A DNA stretch of 64,000 nt from Scatonaster sp045598705 (GCA_045598705.1 JAZLMM010000017.1:52772-116771); one strand, 5' to 3'. Numbered from the stretch's first letter, positions 43,488-53,307 are shown. Program-made: numbers and translations. The notes: generated by a model from the sequence alone, not told the origin.

Positions 43488-44744
43488 ATGAATACAGTTG
43501 AACACTTGGACGACAAACAACATAACTATGGAGAGCTTCTTTTTTTTGTTCTGTTCATCCCGTGGATAGCCTGCATCATCTTGGCTGAGACGACTCTCTA
43601 TGGCGCATGTCTCTGCCATCTGGATACATTGTGGCTACTGCTTATGTTTTTCTTCCCATTTGCCATCGTAAGCATCAAGCTCCTTCTGTTTGATAAGATG
43701 CAACTTGTCTATAAGACTCTTCTACTACTCGTCATGTGTGTATTCGGTTTCCAGTTCTTCAATGTGGTCTGTAACCCGGATCTTTATCTGACCGTGCTCT
43801 GTATCATAGCCGCATATGGTATAGATTTCCGCAAGATATTACGCGTGTACCTTGTCGAATCCGTTCTGCTAGTCTGCATGTATACAATACTTGCCGTCAC
43901 TGGCATCATTCCGAACATCATTAATCACCAACACGGTATGACACGCTATGCACTTGGAAGCATCTGGTGTACAGATTATTCTGCCAAGTTTTTCTTCATG
44001 ATGCTGATCTGTCTCTACCTTTATAGCAAGAAAATGAAGTGGTTCCACTGGCTTGGACTGACTGCACTTTCAGCTGTCGTTTTCTATTTCACCTTTGGGA
44101 AACTTGACTTTATCTGTATGATCTTGGCACTAGCCGTATTTTTCTTCAATGAACAGTTGCAGAAACAGGCAAATGATTCCAAGTTGAAGCATCTCTGGGA
44201 GACACTTCTCGAGAAATTGGCACCATTATTCACACCAGTCGCCGTCATCATCATGACCGGATTGACGCTCGCCTATTCACCTTCAATTTCCATTCTTCAG
44301 AAATTGAACGATACGCTCTCTGGAAGACTTAAACTCGGTCACCGTGCTTTCTCGGAAATCGGTCTAAGGCTCTTCGGACAAGATGTAACTTGGATCGGCA
44401 TGGGCAATGTCTCCAATGATCAGGTTCCCGAAGGCTACAACTTTGTCGACTGTTCTTATCTGAATATCCTATTCACCTTTGGTATTATCACAGCAATCAT
44501 TGTCATCGGTGTATTCTCATATATCGCCTTCCGCAAGCGTAAAGATCTGCGTTTTGTTCTGGTAGTTGCTTTGATTTCACTTAACTGCATCGTTGCACAT
44601 CACTTTGCAGAGATGGCCTACAATCCGTTCTGGCTGGCCCTCCTAGCTAAGCAGTCTGTGGATGCAGAAGGCACGCCACTCGCTTCTATTCTTCCCAAGA
44701 CGAGGTTAGCAACAGCTATGGCAAGTAAGGATGGCGAAGCATGA
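43488..44744 (+). CDS. Polysaccharide polymerase (Wzy/O-antigen ligase-like)
   Basis: 418 aa with about 11 membrane helices. Typical of Firmicutes polymerases are the outer loop LNDTLSGRLKLGHRAFSEIGLRLFGQ and the segment YNFVDCSYLNILFTFGIITAIIVIG. These proteins join undecaprenol-linked repeat units outside the membrane. Sequence conservation is low, so the call rests on topology, these loops and the neighbourhood of a priming transferase and a flippase. First gene of the cluster; ATG follows GGAGGTAGC and overlaps the next start as ATGA. Confidence 0.8.
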   Translation: MNTVEHLDDKQHNYGELLFFVLFIPWIACIILAETTLYGACLCHLDTLWLLLMFFFPFAIVSIKLLLFDKMQLVYKTLLLLVMCVFGFQFFNVVCNPDLYLTVLCIIAAYGIDFRKILRVYLVESVLLVCMYTILAVTGIIPNIINHQHGMTRYALGSIWCTDYSAKFFFMMLICLYLYSKKMKWFHWLGLTALSAVVFYFTFGKLDFICMILALAVFFFNEQLQKQANDSKLKHLWETLLEKLAPLFTPVAVIIMTGLTLAYSPSISILQKLNDTLSGRLKLGHRAFSEIGLRLFGQDVTWIGMGNVSNDQVPEGYNFVDCSYLNILFTFGIITAIIVIGVFSYIAFRKRKDLRFVLVVALISLNCIVAHHFAEMAYNPFWLALLAKQSVDAEGTPLASILPKTRLATAMASKDGEA

Positions 44745-46111
44745 CATTAGGTGAGAAAACATACAAAAATCTTGGCTTTATCTTGCTAGACTTGCTCTGT
44801 GTGTTGGGTACTTTTCTCTGTTCTTTCTATGGATATCTCTATTTGAAAGACAATTCTATCCCCAGCTTCGACATCTATGATGGCGCCTATCGTATCGTCG
44901 TTGCTTTAATCCTGCTCACTCACCTATTCTATGCATTTTCAGGCGAATGCTATTCGGATATTTTGCGACGCAGTTTCCTCGAAGAATCACGTGTGATCGT
45001 TTGGCACAACATGAAACTACTAGGTACAATTCTTTTCGTCCTGTTCTTCTTGAAAGAATCCGCTACTTATTCCCGTATGGTGCTTGCCGTCTTCTTCTGT
45101 CTGAATACTATACTGATGACTTTATGCAGACAGATTTGGAAGAAACATCTTCTCAAAGTACGTGCTTCTTCTGGTAGCCACAATCGTCACCTTCTGCTCA
45201 TTACAGAACAAGCGCAAACTGAAATGTTGAAAGACCAGCTCACTCCGAAGGCCTACAGCGGATATGATCTCGTTGGTACCACAGATGCTTCCTCTTATCT
45301 TAGCGCCATCAAGGAGAATGTCGTCGACGAAGTTCTGGTGTGCCTCTCAGATGAAGCAACACGTGCGACGATTATTGAGTCGCTGCTTGATATTGGTCTC
45401 ACCGTACACATCGACATCGGTCAGTTCTTCAAAGAAGCACCGAATTCACATATGAACAACATTAACGACCGCTCCGTCATCACCACAGCCGTCAATCCGA
45501 TTACTTTTCGGCAGGCATTTATTAAGCGATGCATCGACATCGTTGGCGCAATATTCGGACTAATCTTCACGGTGATTCTGTTCATCATATTTGCACCGAT
45601 CATTTTCATTCAGAGTCCGGGACACATTATCTTCAAGCAGAAACGTGTCGGCAAGAATGGTCGTGTTTTCAACTTCTACAAGTTCCGTTCCATGTATCCT
45701 GATGCAGAAGCGCGTAAGCAGTCGCTGATGGTGCAGAATAAGATGGAAGGTCTAATGTTTAAGATGGATGACGATCCCCGTATCATCCCCATCGGACGTT
45801 TCCTCCGAAAGACCAGTCTTGACGAATTCCCTCAGTTCTGGAACGTGCTCAAGGGTGACATGAGCTTGGTTGGTACTCGACCACCCACATTGGATGAATA
45901 TGAGAAGTATACACTCTACCACGCCAGCCGTCTGTCTATCAAACCAGGCATTACGGGGCTGTGGCAGATTTCCGGCCGTTCTAGTATCACTGACTTTGAA
46001 GAAGTGGTGAAACTTGACCGTGAATACATCAGAAACTTCTCACTGACGGAGGACCTACGCATCATGCTACGCACCCTATTTGTGGTTCTCACTCATAGAG
46101 GGGCGGTATAG
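44741..46111 (+). CDS. Initiating undecaprenyl-phosphate sugar phosphotransferase (WbaP/WcaJ type)
   Basis: 456 aa. Four N-terminal membrane helices and a nucleotide-binding-like domain are followed by a C-terminal phosphoglycosyl transferase: KRCIDIVGAIFGLIF helix, GHIIFKQKRVGKNGRVFNFYKFRSMYPDAE, LRKTSLDEFPQFWNVLKGDMSLVGTRPP with the Asp-Glu catalytic dyad, and PGITGLWQISGRSSI. It loads the first sugar phosphate (glucose, galactose or a diamino sugar) on undecaprenyl phosphate, so it starts the polysaccharide repeat. Confidence 0.94.
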   Translation: MTLGEKTYKNLGFILLDLLCVLGTFLCSFYGYLYLKDNSIPSFDIYDGAYRIVVALILLTHLFYAFSGECYSDILRRSFLEESRVIVWHNMKLLGTILFVLFFLKESATYSRMVLAVFFCLNTILMTLCRQIWKKHLLKVRASSGSHNRHLLLITEQAQTEMLKDQLTPKAYSGYDLVGTTDASSYLSAIKENVVDEVLVCLSDEATRATIIESLLDIGLTVHIDIGQFFKEAPNSHMNNINDRSVITTAVNPITFRQAFIKRCIDIVGAIFGLIFTVILFIIFAPIIFIQSPGHIIFKQKRVGKNGRVFNFYKFRSMYPDAEARKQSLMVQNKMEGLMFKMDDDPRIIPIGRFLRKTSLDEFPQFWNVLKGDMSLVGTRPPTLDEYEKYTLYHASRLSIKPGITGLWQISGRSSITDFEEVVKLDREYIRNFSLTEDLRIMLRTLFVVLTHRGAV

Positions 46112-46222
46112 TTTCAAAACGATATCCTATGGTACAATGTTTTCAAGAACAGCGTGGACTTAGCAAGGCATAATGATATCTTCTTTTATTGATTAACGAA
46201 GAGAATAAGGAGGCATCTAGCG

Positions 46223-47227
46223 GTGAATTACATCATCTTCGGTGGTTCTGGTTTTATTGGTACACACCTCATTCGATATTTGAAGAATGAAGTTGTCCAT
46301 TCGGAAGACCGAATCATAGATATTGATCTTGTTATGCCTGGAGAAGAAGGTATAGTACCCGGTGTGGTTGAGAAGTTTGACGATGTCGATTATATCCGCT
46401 ATGATGTCAGAAATAAGATTCGGCTTGATATCACTACAACAAGCGAAGATATTATTTTCAACTTGGCTGCCATTCATAGGACACCCGGTCATCCAGATTA
46501 TGAGTATTTCGAGACAAACATTCTAGGTGCTACCAATGTTACTGAATACGCGGAAAATGCTGGCATTCAGAAAATTCTTTTCACCAGTTCCATTGCACCT
46601 TATGGTGCATCTGAAGAATTGAAAGCTGAAGATACACTTCCCACGCCGAATACGCCTTATGGCATCAGCAAACTTGTAGCCGAACAGATTCACAAGACTT
46701 GGCAGGCAAAAGATTGTTCTCGAGAACTCACAATTCTTCGTCCAGGCGTCGTATACGGGAAAGGCGAACACGGAAATTTCACCAGACTTTACAAAGGTCT
46801 GAAGAAGAAATACTTCTTCTACACCGGACGAAAGGATACGATCAAAGCCTCCATCTACGTGGAAGAACTAGTCCGCTTCATGAGATATCGTATGATTGAC
46901 CATGCATTCCCAGGAGTTGATACCTACAATTGCACGTTCGAACCAGCATATAATATTGAACAAATATGCAATACCATTATGGATGTCACAGATACGAAAC
47001 ACCATGTTTTCCGTATGCCAGGTTGGCTTCTTAAAACTGCAGCAGTCATGCTCATGCCATTTGGCGGCAAGAAACTTGGGCTTCATCCGGCCCGAGTAAA
47101 AAAACTCATGATTTCTACAAATATCAGTGGAAAGAAACTTGCCGAGTCTGGATATTCGTTCCATTACACTTTCAAGGAGTCTTTGGAAGATTGGTATAAG
47201 GACTGTAATCGAGAAGGGTTGTTCTGA
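46223..47227 (+). CDS. NAD-dependent sugar epimerase/dehydratase, GTG start
   Basis: 334 aa short-chain (SDR extended) protein: YIIFGGSGFIGTHL nucleotide loop, ILFTSSIAPYGASEE (Ser) and TPYGISKLVAEQI (the YxxxK catalytic pair), then a C-terminal substrate domain. It interconverts an NDP-sugar; the substrate is not clear, and the second half differs from GalE. GTG at 46223 has AAGGAGG 9 bases upstream. It starts 111 bases after the priming enzyme, and TGGTACAATG in that gap may be a further promoter. Confidence 0.88.
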   Translation: MNYIIFGGSGFIGTHLIRYLKNEVVHSEDRIIDIDLVMPGEEGIVPGVVEKFDDVDYIRYDVRNKIRLDITTTSEDIIFNLAAIHRTPGHPDYEYFETNILGATNVTEYAENAGIQKILFTSSIAPYGASEELKAEDTLPTPNTPYGISKLVAEQIHKTWQAKDCSRELTILRPGVVYGKGEHGNFTRLYKGLKKKYFFYTGRKDTIKASIYVEELVRFMRYRMIDHAFPGVDTYNCTFEPAYNIEQICNTIMDVTDTKHHVFRMPGWLLKTAAVMLMPFGGKKLGLHPARVKKLMISTNISGKKLAESGYSFHYTFKESLEDWYKDCNREGLF

Positions 47228-47229
47228 TT

Positions 47230-48033
47230 ATGTCTGACAAAATCAAAATTATCGTTGCTACACATAAAGCTTATCGAATGCCGGAAGACAAGATGTATCT
47301 TCCCGTTCATGTTGGTGCAGAGGGTAAAGATCTCAACCTCGGGTATCAGAAGGATAACGAAGGAGAGAATATCTCTTCCCTGAATCCGCAGTTTTGTGAA
47401 TTGACCGGTCTTTATTGGGCGTGGAAAAACCTCGATGCCGAGTATATCGGTCTCGTTCACTATCGAAGAGTTTTCCGTGGAAAAAGAAAAGACAAGAATC
47501 CTTTCCAGCAGATTCTGACGCAAGAAGAAATTGAACCCATTCTTACAGAGCATTCGGTCATCGTTCCGAAAAAGCGTCGTTATTACATAGAAACGCTCTA
47601 TCAACACTATCAGCACAACCACCATATCGACGAACTCGACATGGCCGAACAGATTATGAAAGAAAAATATCCACAGTACGAAGAAGCCTATCAGAAAGCA
47701 CTCCACCGCACTTGGGGATATATGTTCAATATGATGATTCTCCGAGCTGATCTGCTGGACGAATACTGTAACTGGATTTTTAGTATTCTCTTTGAATTGA
47801 ATAATCGTCTCACAAAGAAGGATCAGACGGCTTTCGAAGCCAGATTCCCAGGAAGAGTCAGTGAACGGTTGTTCAACGTATGGCTCACATATAAGTTGGA
47901 TCATGGGGAGATCAAGGAAAATCAAGTGAAGGAAATCCCCTTTCTCTATATGGAGAAAATCAACAAATTCAAGAAAGGGCTCACTTTCCTAAAAGCCAAA
48001 TTTGTTGGCAAAAAGCCGGAAAAGAGTTGTTAG
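47230..48033 (+). CDS. DUF4422 glycosyltransferase
   Basis: 267 aa, cytoplasmic. The start KIKIIVATHKAYRMPEDKMYLPVHVGAE and NISSLNPQFCELTGLYWAWKNLDAEYIGLVHYRRVF are the defining motifs of DUF4422 proteins, which occur in capsule and lipopolysaccharide clusters. RTWGYMFNMMILRADLLDEYCNW and RVSERLFNVWL are also typical. A GT with unknown sugar and acceptor. Two bases separate it from the epimerase; three from the next gene. Confidence 0.9.
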   Translation: MSDKIKIIVATHKAYRMPEDKMYLPVHVGAEGKDLNLGYQKDNEGENISSLNPQFCELTGLYWAWKNLDAEYIGLVHYRRVFRGKRKDKNPFQQILTQEEIEPILTEHSVIVPKKRRYYIETLYQHYQHNHHIDELDMAEQIMKEKYPQYEEAYQKALHRTWGYMFNMMILRADLLDEYCNWIFSILFELNNRLTKKDQTAFEARFPGRVSERLFNVWLTYKLDHGEIKENQVKEIPFLYMEKINKFKKGLTFLKAKFVGKKPEKSC

Positions 48034-48036
48034 AGT

Positions 48037-48936
48037 ATGAATGAAGTCGTTGCTATAGTAGTTACATATAATCGCAAAGAACTTCTCCTCAACTGTATCG
48101 ATCATTTACGTCGATTAGAGGGTTCTTCAGTCGACATTCTCATTGTCGACAATGCTAGTACAGATGGAACAAAGTCGGTTCTTGAGCATTTCATCAACGA
48201 TGGTACGATTCTTTACACAAATACTGGGAGCAACCTTGGTGGCGCAGGTGGTTTTCAATACGGAATAAACGAAGCGATGAAGCACAACTACAAATACTTA
48301 TGGTTGATGGATGATGACACTTACCAGACTCCAAACAGTTTGACAGAACTACTAAAGGCTGATCAAGCATTAGGCGGGAAATATGGTTTTCTGTCCGGCA
48401 TTGCCAACTGGACAGATGGAACTTTATGTAATATGAACATCCAGAAAATCAGTCTCAAGAAGAAGATTTCAGACTATTCCCAACAAGTAACTCCAGTAAT
48501 TATGGCAACATTCGTCTCCTTCTTTATTCAATCAGATACCGTGAAGGAATTCGGACTTCCCATTAAAGAATTCTTCATCTGGTCAGATGATTTGGAATAT
48601 TCCCGTCGAATTTCAATGAAATATCCATGTTATACAGCAAACCGGAGCATTGCTGTTCATAACATGGCAAGTAATAATAAGGTTGGAATTGAGCAGGAAA
48701 GTCCCGATCGTCTGTGGCGTTATGAATACCTCTACCGAAATGAGGTATATGTATACCGACGTGAAGGCTTAAGAGGACGCGCATATCTTCTTCTTCGTGT
48801 CATTCTCCACTCGCTTCGCGTTATTTTTAAGGCCACCGGAAGTCGCAAGAAAAAACTTCAGGTCATTTGGAAATCTTACCATGCTGGCAGAAAATTCAAT
48901 CCACCGATATGTTTCTGCGGCGATAGTCTCACGTAA
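48037..48936 (+). CDS. GT2 glycosyltransferase (galactofuranosyl/rhamnosyl type)
   Basis: 299 aa. VVAIVVTYNRKELLLNCIDHL, ILIVDNASTDGT, NLGGAGGFQYGINEA, LWLMDDDTYQTP (metal-binding DDD) and FFIWSDDLEYSRR (catalytic base region) match the GlfT/RfbF-like branch of family GT2. The LGGAGGF motif is characteristic of galactofuranosyl and rhamnosyl transferases. It adds a sugar to the undecaprenol-linked chain. A further promoter follows it. Confidence 0.9.
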   Translation: MNEVVAIVVTYNRKELLLNCIDHLRRLEGSSVDILIVDNASTDGTKSVLEHFINDGTILYTNTGSNLGGAGGFQYGINEAMKHNYKYLWLMDDDTYQTPNSLTELLKADQALGGKYGFLSGIANWTDGTLCNMNIQKISLKKKISDYSQQVTPVIMATFVSFFIQSDTVKEFGLPIKEFFIWSDDLEYSRRISMKYPCYTANRSIAVHNMASNNKVGIEQESPDRLWRYEYLYRNEVYVYRREGLRGRAYLLLRVILHSLRVIFKATGSRKKKLQVIWKSYHAGRKFNPPICFCGDSLT

Positions 48937-48958
48937 TCGCTATATAGCAAGTTCCGTA

Positions 48959-48967
48959 TGATATAAT
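48959..48967 (+). promoter_or_regulatory. Internal extended -10 promoter before the flippase
   Basis: TGATATAAT, an extended -10 element, 38 bases before the flippase ATG. It marks the point where the more AT-rich part of the cluster begins. Confidence 0.45.
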
Positions 48968-49005
48968 GATGACACTACTATCCTAGAAAGCATGACATTC
49001 TGACC

Positions 49006-50472
49006 ATGGAACGTCCTAATTTGAAAAACAATTTCATATTTCGCCTGCTGTATGACATGGTGACAGTCGTTCTACCTTTCATTACTATGCCATATGTTAC
49101 AAGAGTATTGGGGCCAGATGGTTGTGGAATATACAGCTACACACATGCCAATGTGACATATTTTGTTCTTTTTGCTGTCCTTGGAACAAGTGGATATGGT
49201 ATACGGACCATTTCTCGTAATCGCGATAACAGAAATACTTATTCGACTATATTTTGGGAAATCGAAATGCTCACAATATGTTCCTCGCTTATCGCACTCG
49301 CTGGTTTTTTCTGTTTCTTCCTGTTTTTAGAGCAGTATAGGACGTACTATCTGATTCTTTCTATTTTTATAGTCTCTGCCTTACTAGATATATCTTGGTT
49401 CTTTACTGGACTTGAACAACTCAGTTATATGACATGTGTATTCGTAACAGTCAAAGTACTTGGAACAATTAGTATTTTCGTATTCGTCAGATCGTCAGAT
49501 GATCTGCTTGTATACTTTATCATTAATGCTTCTGTTCAGTTCTTGAGCAATCTCTCTATGTGGATTTTTGCGCACAAATTTCTTGTGCGAATACCAATGA
49601 AAGAGTTGCACATTTTTCGTCACCTAAAAGAGACTTTGATATTCTTTATTCCTACAATAGCAATCTCCATCTACACTGTTCTTGATAAGACTTTGATTGG
49701 CTTGATTACACAAGAGACGGCACAAAATGGTTTCTATGATAATGCTACTCAAGTTATCAACGGAGTGAAGACATTGGTATATGTCTCGATAGGATTCGTC
49801 ATGGGAGCACGAACTTCATATCTATTTGCCAATAATCGCACCAAAGAAGTGAAGGAAAAAATAGAATTATCTATGAACTATATCATGTTTCTTGCAATTG
49901 GATTCGGGTTCGGAATTCTCGGTGTAGCTAGTAATTTTGTTCCACTGTTTCTCGGTAAGAAATTCGCAGGTGCAATCCCACTGCTCAAATTAATGACACC
50001 GCTCATCGCGATTGTTGGCATCAGCAACTGCTTAGGTTCCCTGTATTACAACCCTGTCGGCAAGAGAAAAACAAGTGCTGGATTCATCATTATCGGTGCG
50101 CTATCAAATCTACTATGCAACCTTATTCTGATTCCACATTATGGTGCCCGCGGCGCAACAATAGGCACAATCATTGCTGAATCTGTCATCTCCTTGTTAT
50201 ATCTATTCTTCTGTGATCGTTTCTTCTCGCTTAAACAACTGTTTCTAATCAGTTATCGCAAACTATTTGCAGGTGGACTCATGCTTCTTGAAGTCATAAT
50301 GATTGGGAAATGGAGTTTTAATCCATATGTTGTCACGCTATGTCAAATTATCGTAGGTGGGGTCACATACATTGTTTTGCTATTTATACTGCGTGATCCA
50401 ATCATTCAAACTATAACACAATATATAGAAAAATCACTTGCAAACAAAAGGAGCAGATGCCATGAAGATTGA
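49006..50472 (+). CDS. Wzx-type polysaccharide flippase
   Basis: 488 aa, 14 predicted membrane helices. The start NNFIFRLLYDMVTVVLPFITMPYVTRVLGPDGCGIYSY and the GARTSYLFANN, FLGKKFAGAIPLLKLMTPLI, GATIGTIIAE motifs are typical of the MOP-superfamily polysaccharide transporters. It should flip the undecaprenol-linked repeat unit. The ribosome site is weak (AGAAAG). Codon usage becomes more A+T-rich than in the genes before it. Confidence 0.9.
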   Translation: MERPNLKNNFIFRLLYDMVTVVLPFITMPYVTRVLGPDGCGIYSYTHANVTYFVLFAVLGTSGYGIRTISRNRDNRNTYSTIFWEIEMLTICSSLIALAGFFCFFLFLEQYRTYYLILSIFIVSALLDISWFFTGLEQLSYMTCVFVTVKVLGTISIFVFVRSSDDLLVYFIINASVQFLSNLSMWIFAHKFLVRIPMKELHIFRHLKETLIFFIPTIAISIYTVLDKTLIGLITQETAQNGFYDNATQVINGVKTLVYVSIGFVMGARTSYLFANNRTKEVKEKIELSMNYIMFLAIGFGFGILGVASNFVPLFLGKKFAGAIPLLKLMTPLIAIVGISNCLGSLYYNPVGKRKTSAGFIIIGALSNLLCNLILIPHYGARGATIGTIIAESVISLLYLFFCDRFFSLKQLFLISYRKLFAGGLMLLEVIMIGKWSFNPYVVTLCQIIVGGVTYIVLLFILRDPIIQTITQYIEKSLANKRSRCHED

Positions 50473-51394
50473 CCAAAATTTCGAAAAACAGTTAATCGAA
50501 ATGGGTTTCTTTGACGAAGAAACTCGTTGCGATACACTCATATCAAAAGAAACCAAAAAACTGTGGGCTATTGAATTAGATATACTTCGAGAATTTCAGC
50601 GAGTATGTGCAAAATACTCCTTAACATACTTTGCTGATTCTGGTACACTTCTTGGTGCAATCCGACATAAAGGATTTATTCCATGGGATGACGATATAGA
50701 TATAGTAATGCCACGAAAAGACTTCAACATTTTGGTATCTGTTGCAGCAAAAGAATTTATGGGAAATTATTGTTTTCTATCTCCATATCACCAGACAGAA
50801 TACCCTCGTAACCACGCTCAAATCATAAATACATCCTCAACAATGATTTTGAAAGAAGAATTAGGCAGATACTCTTATGACCAAGGCATATTTATGGATG
50901 TATTTCCACTTGATACTGTTCCAGAAAAAAAGGTATCCTTCAACTTGTATATGGTGCGCTGTTATTGGCTAATGGGATTACGTCGAGTTAAATATGCTTT
51001 CTTTGGCGATGCTAAACTGTCAAAAAAAAGAGTTTTGCTGTCGAAAATAGTCGGTCCACTTATTCGAAAGAAATGGGTCTCATACAAGCGCTACGAGGCA
51101 CATTGTTCAAAATACAGTGGGATTGAACATGGTCTGACTGAGAAATTTACTTTTCGTGCTGGGCACAGGAAGCAACTGTATCATATGAAGCATGAGTGGT
51201 ACAGTGAAAATTCGAATGTTGATTTTGAAATGCTCAAGATTTCAATTCCTCAAGGGTATGATAATGTGCTAAAAAGTTTCTATGGAGCAGAATATATGAC
51301 ACCCAAAAACAGTGCTTCACTCCATGGATGTGTTATTATTGATGTAGACGTTTCCTACAATGAATGGGTAAAGAAAGGTACTACAGCGAAATGA
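50462..51394 (+). CDS. LicD-family phosphotransferase
   Basis: 310 aa. Conserved core: YFADSGTLLGAIRHKGFIPWDDDIDIVMPRKDFNIL (the D-D-D nucleotidyltransferase-fold metal site), QGIFMDVFPLDTVPE, and FRAGHRKQLYHMKHEWY downstream. LicD enzymes move phosphocholine (or a related phospho-alcohol) from the CDP-linked form to cell-surface sugars. The ATG at 50462, 10 bases after AAGGAG, was chosen over one at 50438. It lies 11 bases inside the flippase gene. The next two genes make sense as a supply pathway for its substrate. Confidence 0.92.
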   Translation: MKIDQNFEKQLIEMGFFDEETRCDTLISKETKKLWAIELDILREFQRVCAKYSLTYFADSGTLLGAIRHKGFIPWDDDIDIVMPRKDFNILVSVAAKEFMGNYCFLSPYHQTEYPRNHAQIINTSSTMILKEELGRYSYDQGIFMDVFPLDTVPEKKVSFNLYMVRCYWLMGLRRVKYAFFGDAKLSKKRVLLSKIVGPLIRKKWVSYKRYEAHCSKYSGIEHGLTEKFTFRAGHRKQLYHMKHEWYSENSNVDFEMLKISIPQGYDNVLKSFYGAEYMTPKNSASLHGCVIIDVDVSYNEWVKKGTTAK

Positions 51395-52131
51395 GAGTAT
51401 TTAACGAGAAAGAAGAAATTAGTTATTCCGATACGAAAAATTTCTTCAATAATAGGGCTAAGAAATACAAAACAGATAATCCCTATTCTGTCACAATGTA
51501 CCAAGACAATCATCCTGAATTGGTGAAAGAAAGAAATGCTCATGAGACAGCAAAACTTCTTCCTATGTTGCGTTTAGATAAAGACAGTAAAGTATTGGAT
51601 GTGGCCTGTGGAATTGGACGCTGGTCTGATGCAATTACTTGTTGTATTTCTGAATATTGTGGTATTGATTTTTGCGATGAACTAATTGAACTTGCCAAAA
51701 CTAGAAATCTAGGAAACAATAACAGAAGTTTCTTTATAGGCGCAAGCACCGATGTACAGGATCTTTTGTCTAAAAACAGCAAAACTGGTTTTAACAGATT
51801 CCTTTTCATTGGTTCTCTAATGTATTTGAATGATGATGACGTGTTACATACACTTTCATCTATCGAAGAAATCAGCATGGAGCATTCAATCATTTGCATA
51901 CGAGAGCCGATAGGGTTGGACTCACGACTTACGCTGAAGGACCAGTTCTCAGAAGAACTAGTTGACTATTACAACGCAATTTACAGAACAAGAGACCAGT
52001 TATTTACCTTGTTTTCAAAAACTTTGTTGTGTAGGGGATACCGTATCACTAATGAAGGTTTTTTGTTTGACGAAGCCGCTCTCAACAATAGGAAAGAGAC
52101 CGCACAATATTACTTCATTCTTGAAAGATAA
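51391..52131 (+). CDS. SAM-dependent methyltransferase in the LicD module
   Basis: 246 aa class I methyltransferase: VLDVACGIGRWSDAI (motif I), YCGIDFCDELIELAKTR (motif II) and FNRFLFIGSLMYLNDDD. The ATG overlaps the licD stop (ATGA). The target is unknown; in the LicD setting, methylation of an amino-alcohol head group or of a sugar is possible. RNA or porphyrin targets are unlikely from the context. AT-rich coding sequence. Confidence 0.85.
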   Translation: MRVFNEKEEISYSDTKNFFNNRAKKYKTDNPYSVTMYQDNHPELVKERNAHETAKLLPMLRLDKDSKVLDVACGIGRWSDAITCCISEYCGIDFCDELIELAKTRNLGNNNRSFFIGASTDVQDLLSKNSKTGFNRFLFIGSLMYLNDDDVLHTLSSIEEISMEHSIICIREPIGLDSRLTLKDQFSEELVDYYNAIYRTRDQLFTLFSKTLLCRGYRITNEGFLFDEAALNNRKETAQYYFILER

Positions 52132-52145
52132 GGTCGTAAAAGCAG

Positions 52146-52547
52146 ATGAAAAAGATTGTCACTTTCGGAGTATTTGATTACTTTCACATTGGTCACCTAA
52201 ATGTATTTAAACAGTGCAAAGAATATGCAGACTATTTGATTGTTGCAGTACAAGACGGTGACAGTATATTAAGATATAAGCCGTCTGCCGAAGTTCTATA
52301 TTCAACAGAAGAACGTGTAGAGCTTCTATCGGCTATGAGAATTGTCGATGAAGTATATGTGTATGATTCAGTATCTCCAGAAACGCTCGAAAAAATAGAA
52401 TTTGATATCCTTGCTTTGGGAGAAGATCATGTAGGTGAGCGATTTGACAAGGTTGTCGCTTGGTGTCAGGTGCACGGCAAATCTGTAGTAAGATTAAAAC
52501 GCACAGACGGAATTAGCTCCTCACAAATAAAGAGAAACTTTAAGTAA
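52146..52547 (+). CDS. Cytidylyltransferase (TagD/phosphocholine-type)
   Basis: 133 aa. VTFGVFDYFHIGHLNVFKQCKEYADYLIVAVQDGD contains the HIGH nucleotide-binding motif, and RLKRTDGISSSQIKR matches the RTxGISST motif of TagD-like CTP:phospho-alcohol transferases. It should make a CDP-alcohol (CDP-glycerol, CDP-choline or CDP-ethanolamine), the donor for LicD. TagD proteins keep RYKP-type DeFN; here the loop reads SILRYKPSAEVLYSTEERVELL, so CDP-glycerol is not certain. RBS is weak. Confidence 0.9.
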   Translation: MKKIVTFGVFDYFHIGHLNVFKQCKEYADYLIVAVQDGDSILRYKPSAEVLYSTEERVELLSAMRIVDEVYVYDSVSPETLEKIEFDILALGEDHVGERFDKVVAWCQVHGKSVVRLKRTDGISSSQIKRNFK

Positions 52548-52552
52548 TACGT

Positions 52553-53266
52553 TTACTTTATGATAGTTTTCATCTTTTTTAGTGTAATTTCTAACGGATC
52601 AAGGAAAACATATTCTTTGAGCAGTTGTTTCTCATCATATTGTTCTAGTACATGAATTAACACTGGGAATTCGGTACAGCCCAACACAACAACTTTACGA
52701 TTGAATTTTTCTAAAAATCCTATCCATTCATAGTACGTATCTCTCGATATCGTGTTAGTTTTCACTGATTCAATAAAAGAACGTATTTGTGTATAATTGC
52801 TCTCTCCTGGATTGATTAATTTAGCTCTGTCACTCAATATTCCCTCATATACTCGTTTCTGCAAAGTGCCTTCAGCAGCAATTAACAATGCTTCATCAAG
52901 ATTATTGTTTTGCATATAATCACCGAGTATTTGAATAATATTGAGTACTTTTTCCTTCCTTACAGTACAAATCTTAAATACATCTGGCAAAAAAGCATGT
53001 GCCGTCCCACATACTAAGACAATATGGTCCGCCCCCATATCACACAACTTTTTAATGCTAGACGAAATCATTGTTACGACCTGATCATAATCATCACCGT
53101 ATAAAAGTGCTCTTGTTCTGCTAGGCATTGTAAAATCATTATCCATGATAATATGGGGAAAATCTCGTTCTTTTCCTGTTGAAAATGCTTCTAGGATTCT
53201 CCGATAAAAATCCAATGTTGCGTACGCACCAAAACCACCTACAAGTCCAATCGTTTCTTTATACAT
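52553..53266 (-). CDS. Aspartate/glutamate racemase-family protein
   Basis: 237 aa. TIGLVGGFGAYATLDFYRRIL, IIMDNDFTMPSRT, the first catalytic Cys in VCGTAHAF (usual form CNTAH, so Asn is Gly) and the second in VVVLGCTEFPVL. Both cysteines of the racemase pair are present. Aspartate racemase or an amino-acid racemase for polysaccharide decoration would fit. It runs toward the cytidylyltransferase with only 5 bases between stops. Its promoter is at 53308-53336. Confidence 0.85.
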   Translation of the reverse strand: MYKETIGLVGGFGAYATLDFYRRILEAFSTGKERDFPHIIMDNDFTMPSRTRALLYGDDYDQVVTMISSSIKKLCDMGADHIVLVCGTAHAFLPDVFKICTVRKEKVLNIIQILGDYMQNNNLDEALLIAAEGTLQKRVYEGILSDRAKLINPGESNYTQIRSFIESVKTNTISRDTYYEWIGFLEKFNRKVVVLGCTEFPVLIHVLEQYDEKQLLKEYVFLDPLEITLKKMKTIIK

Positions 53267-53307
53267 ATTACACCTTCCAATCTTGATTCATCCCGTAATT
53301 GCCACCA

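Noticed and set aside
47164..47925. 253-residue minus-strand frame
   Set aside because: Antisense to the DUF4422 gene, no ribosome site and no recognisable protein features.
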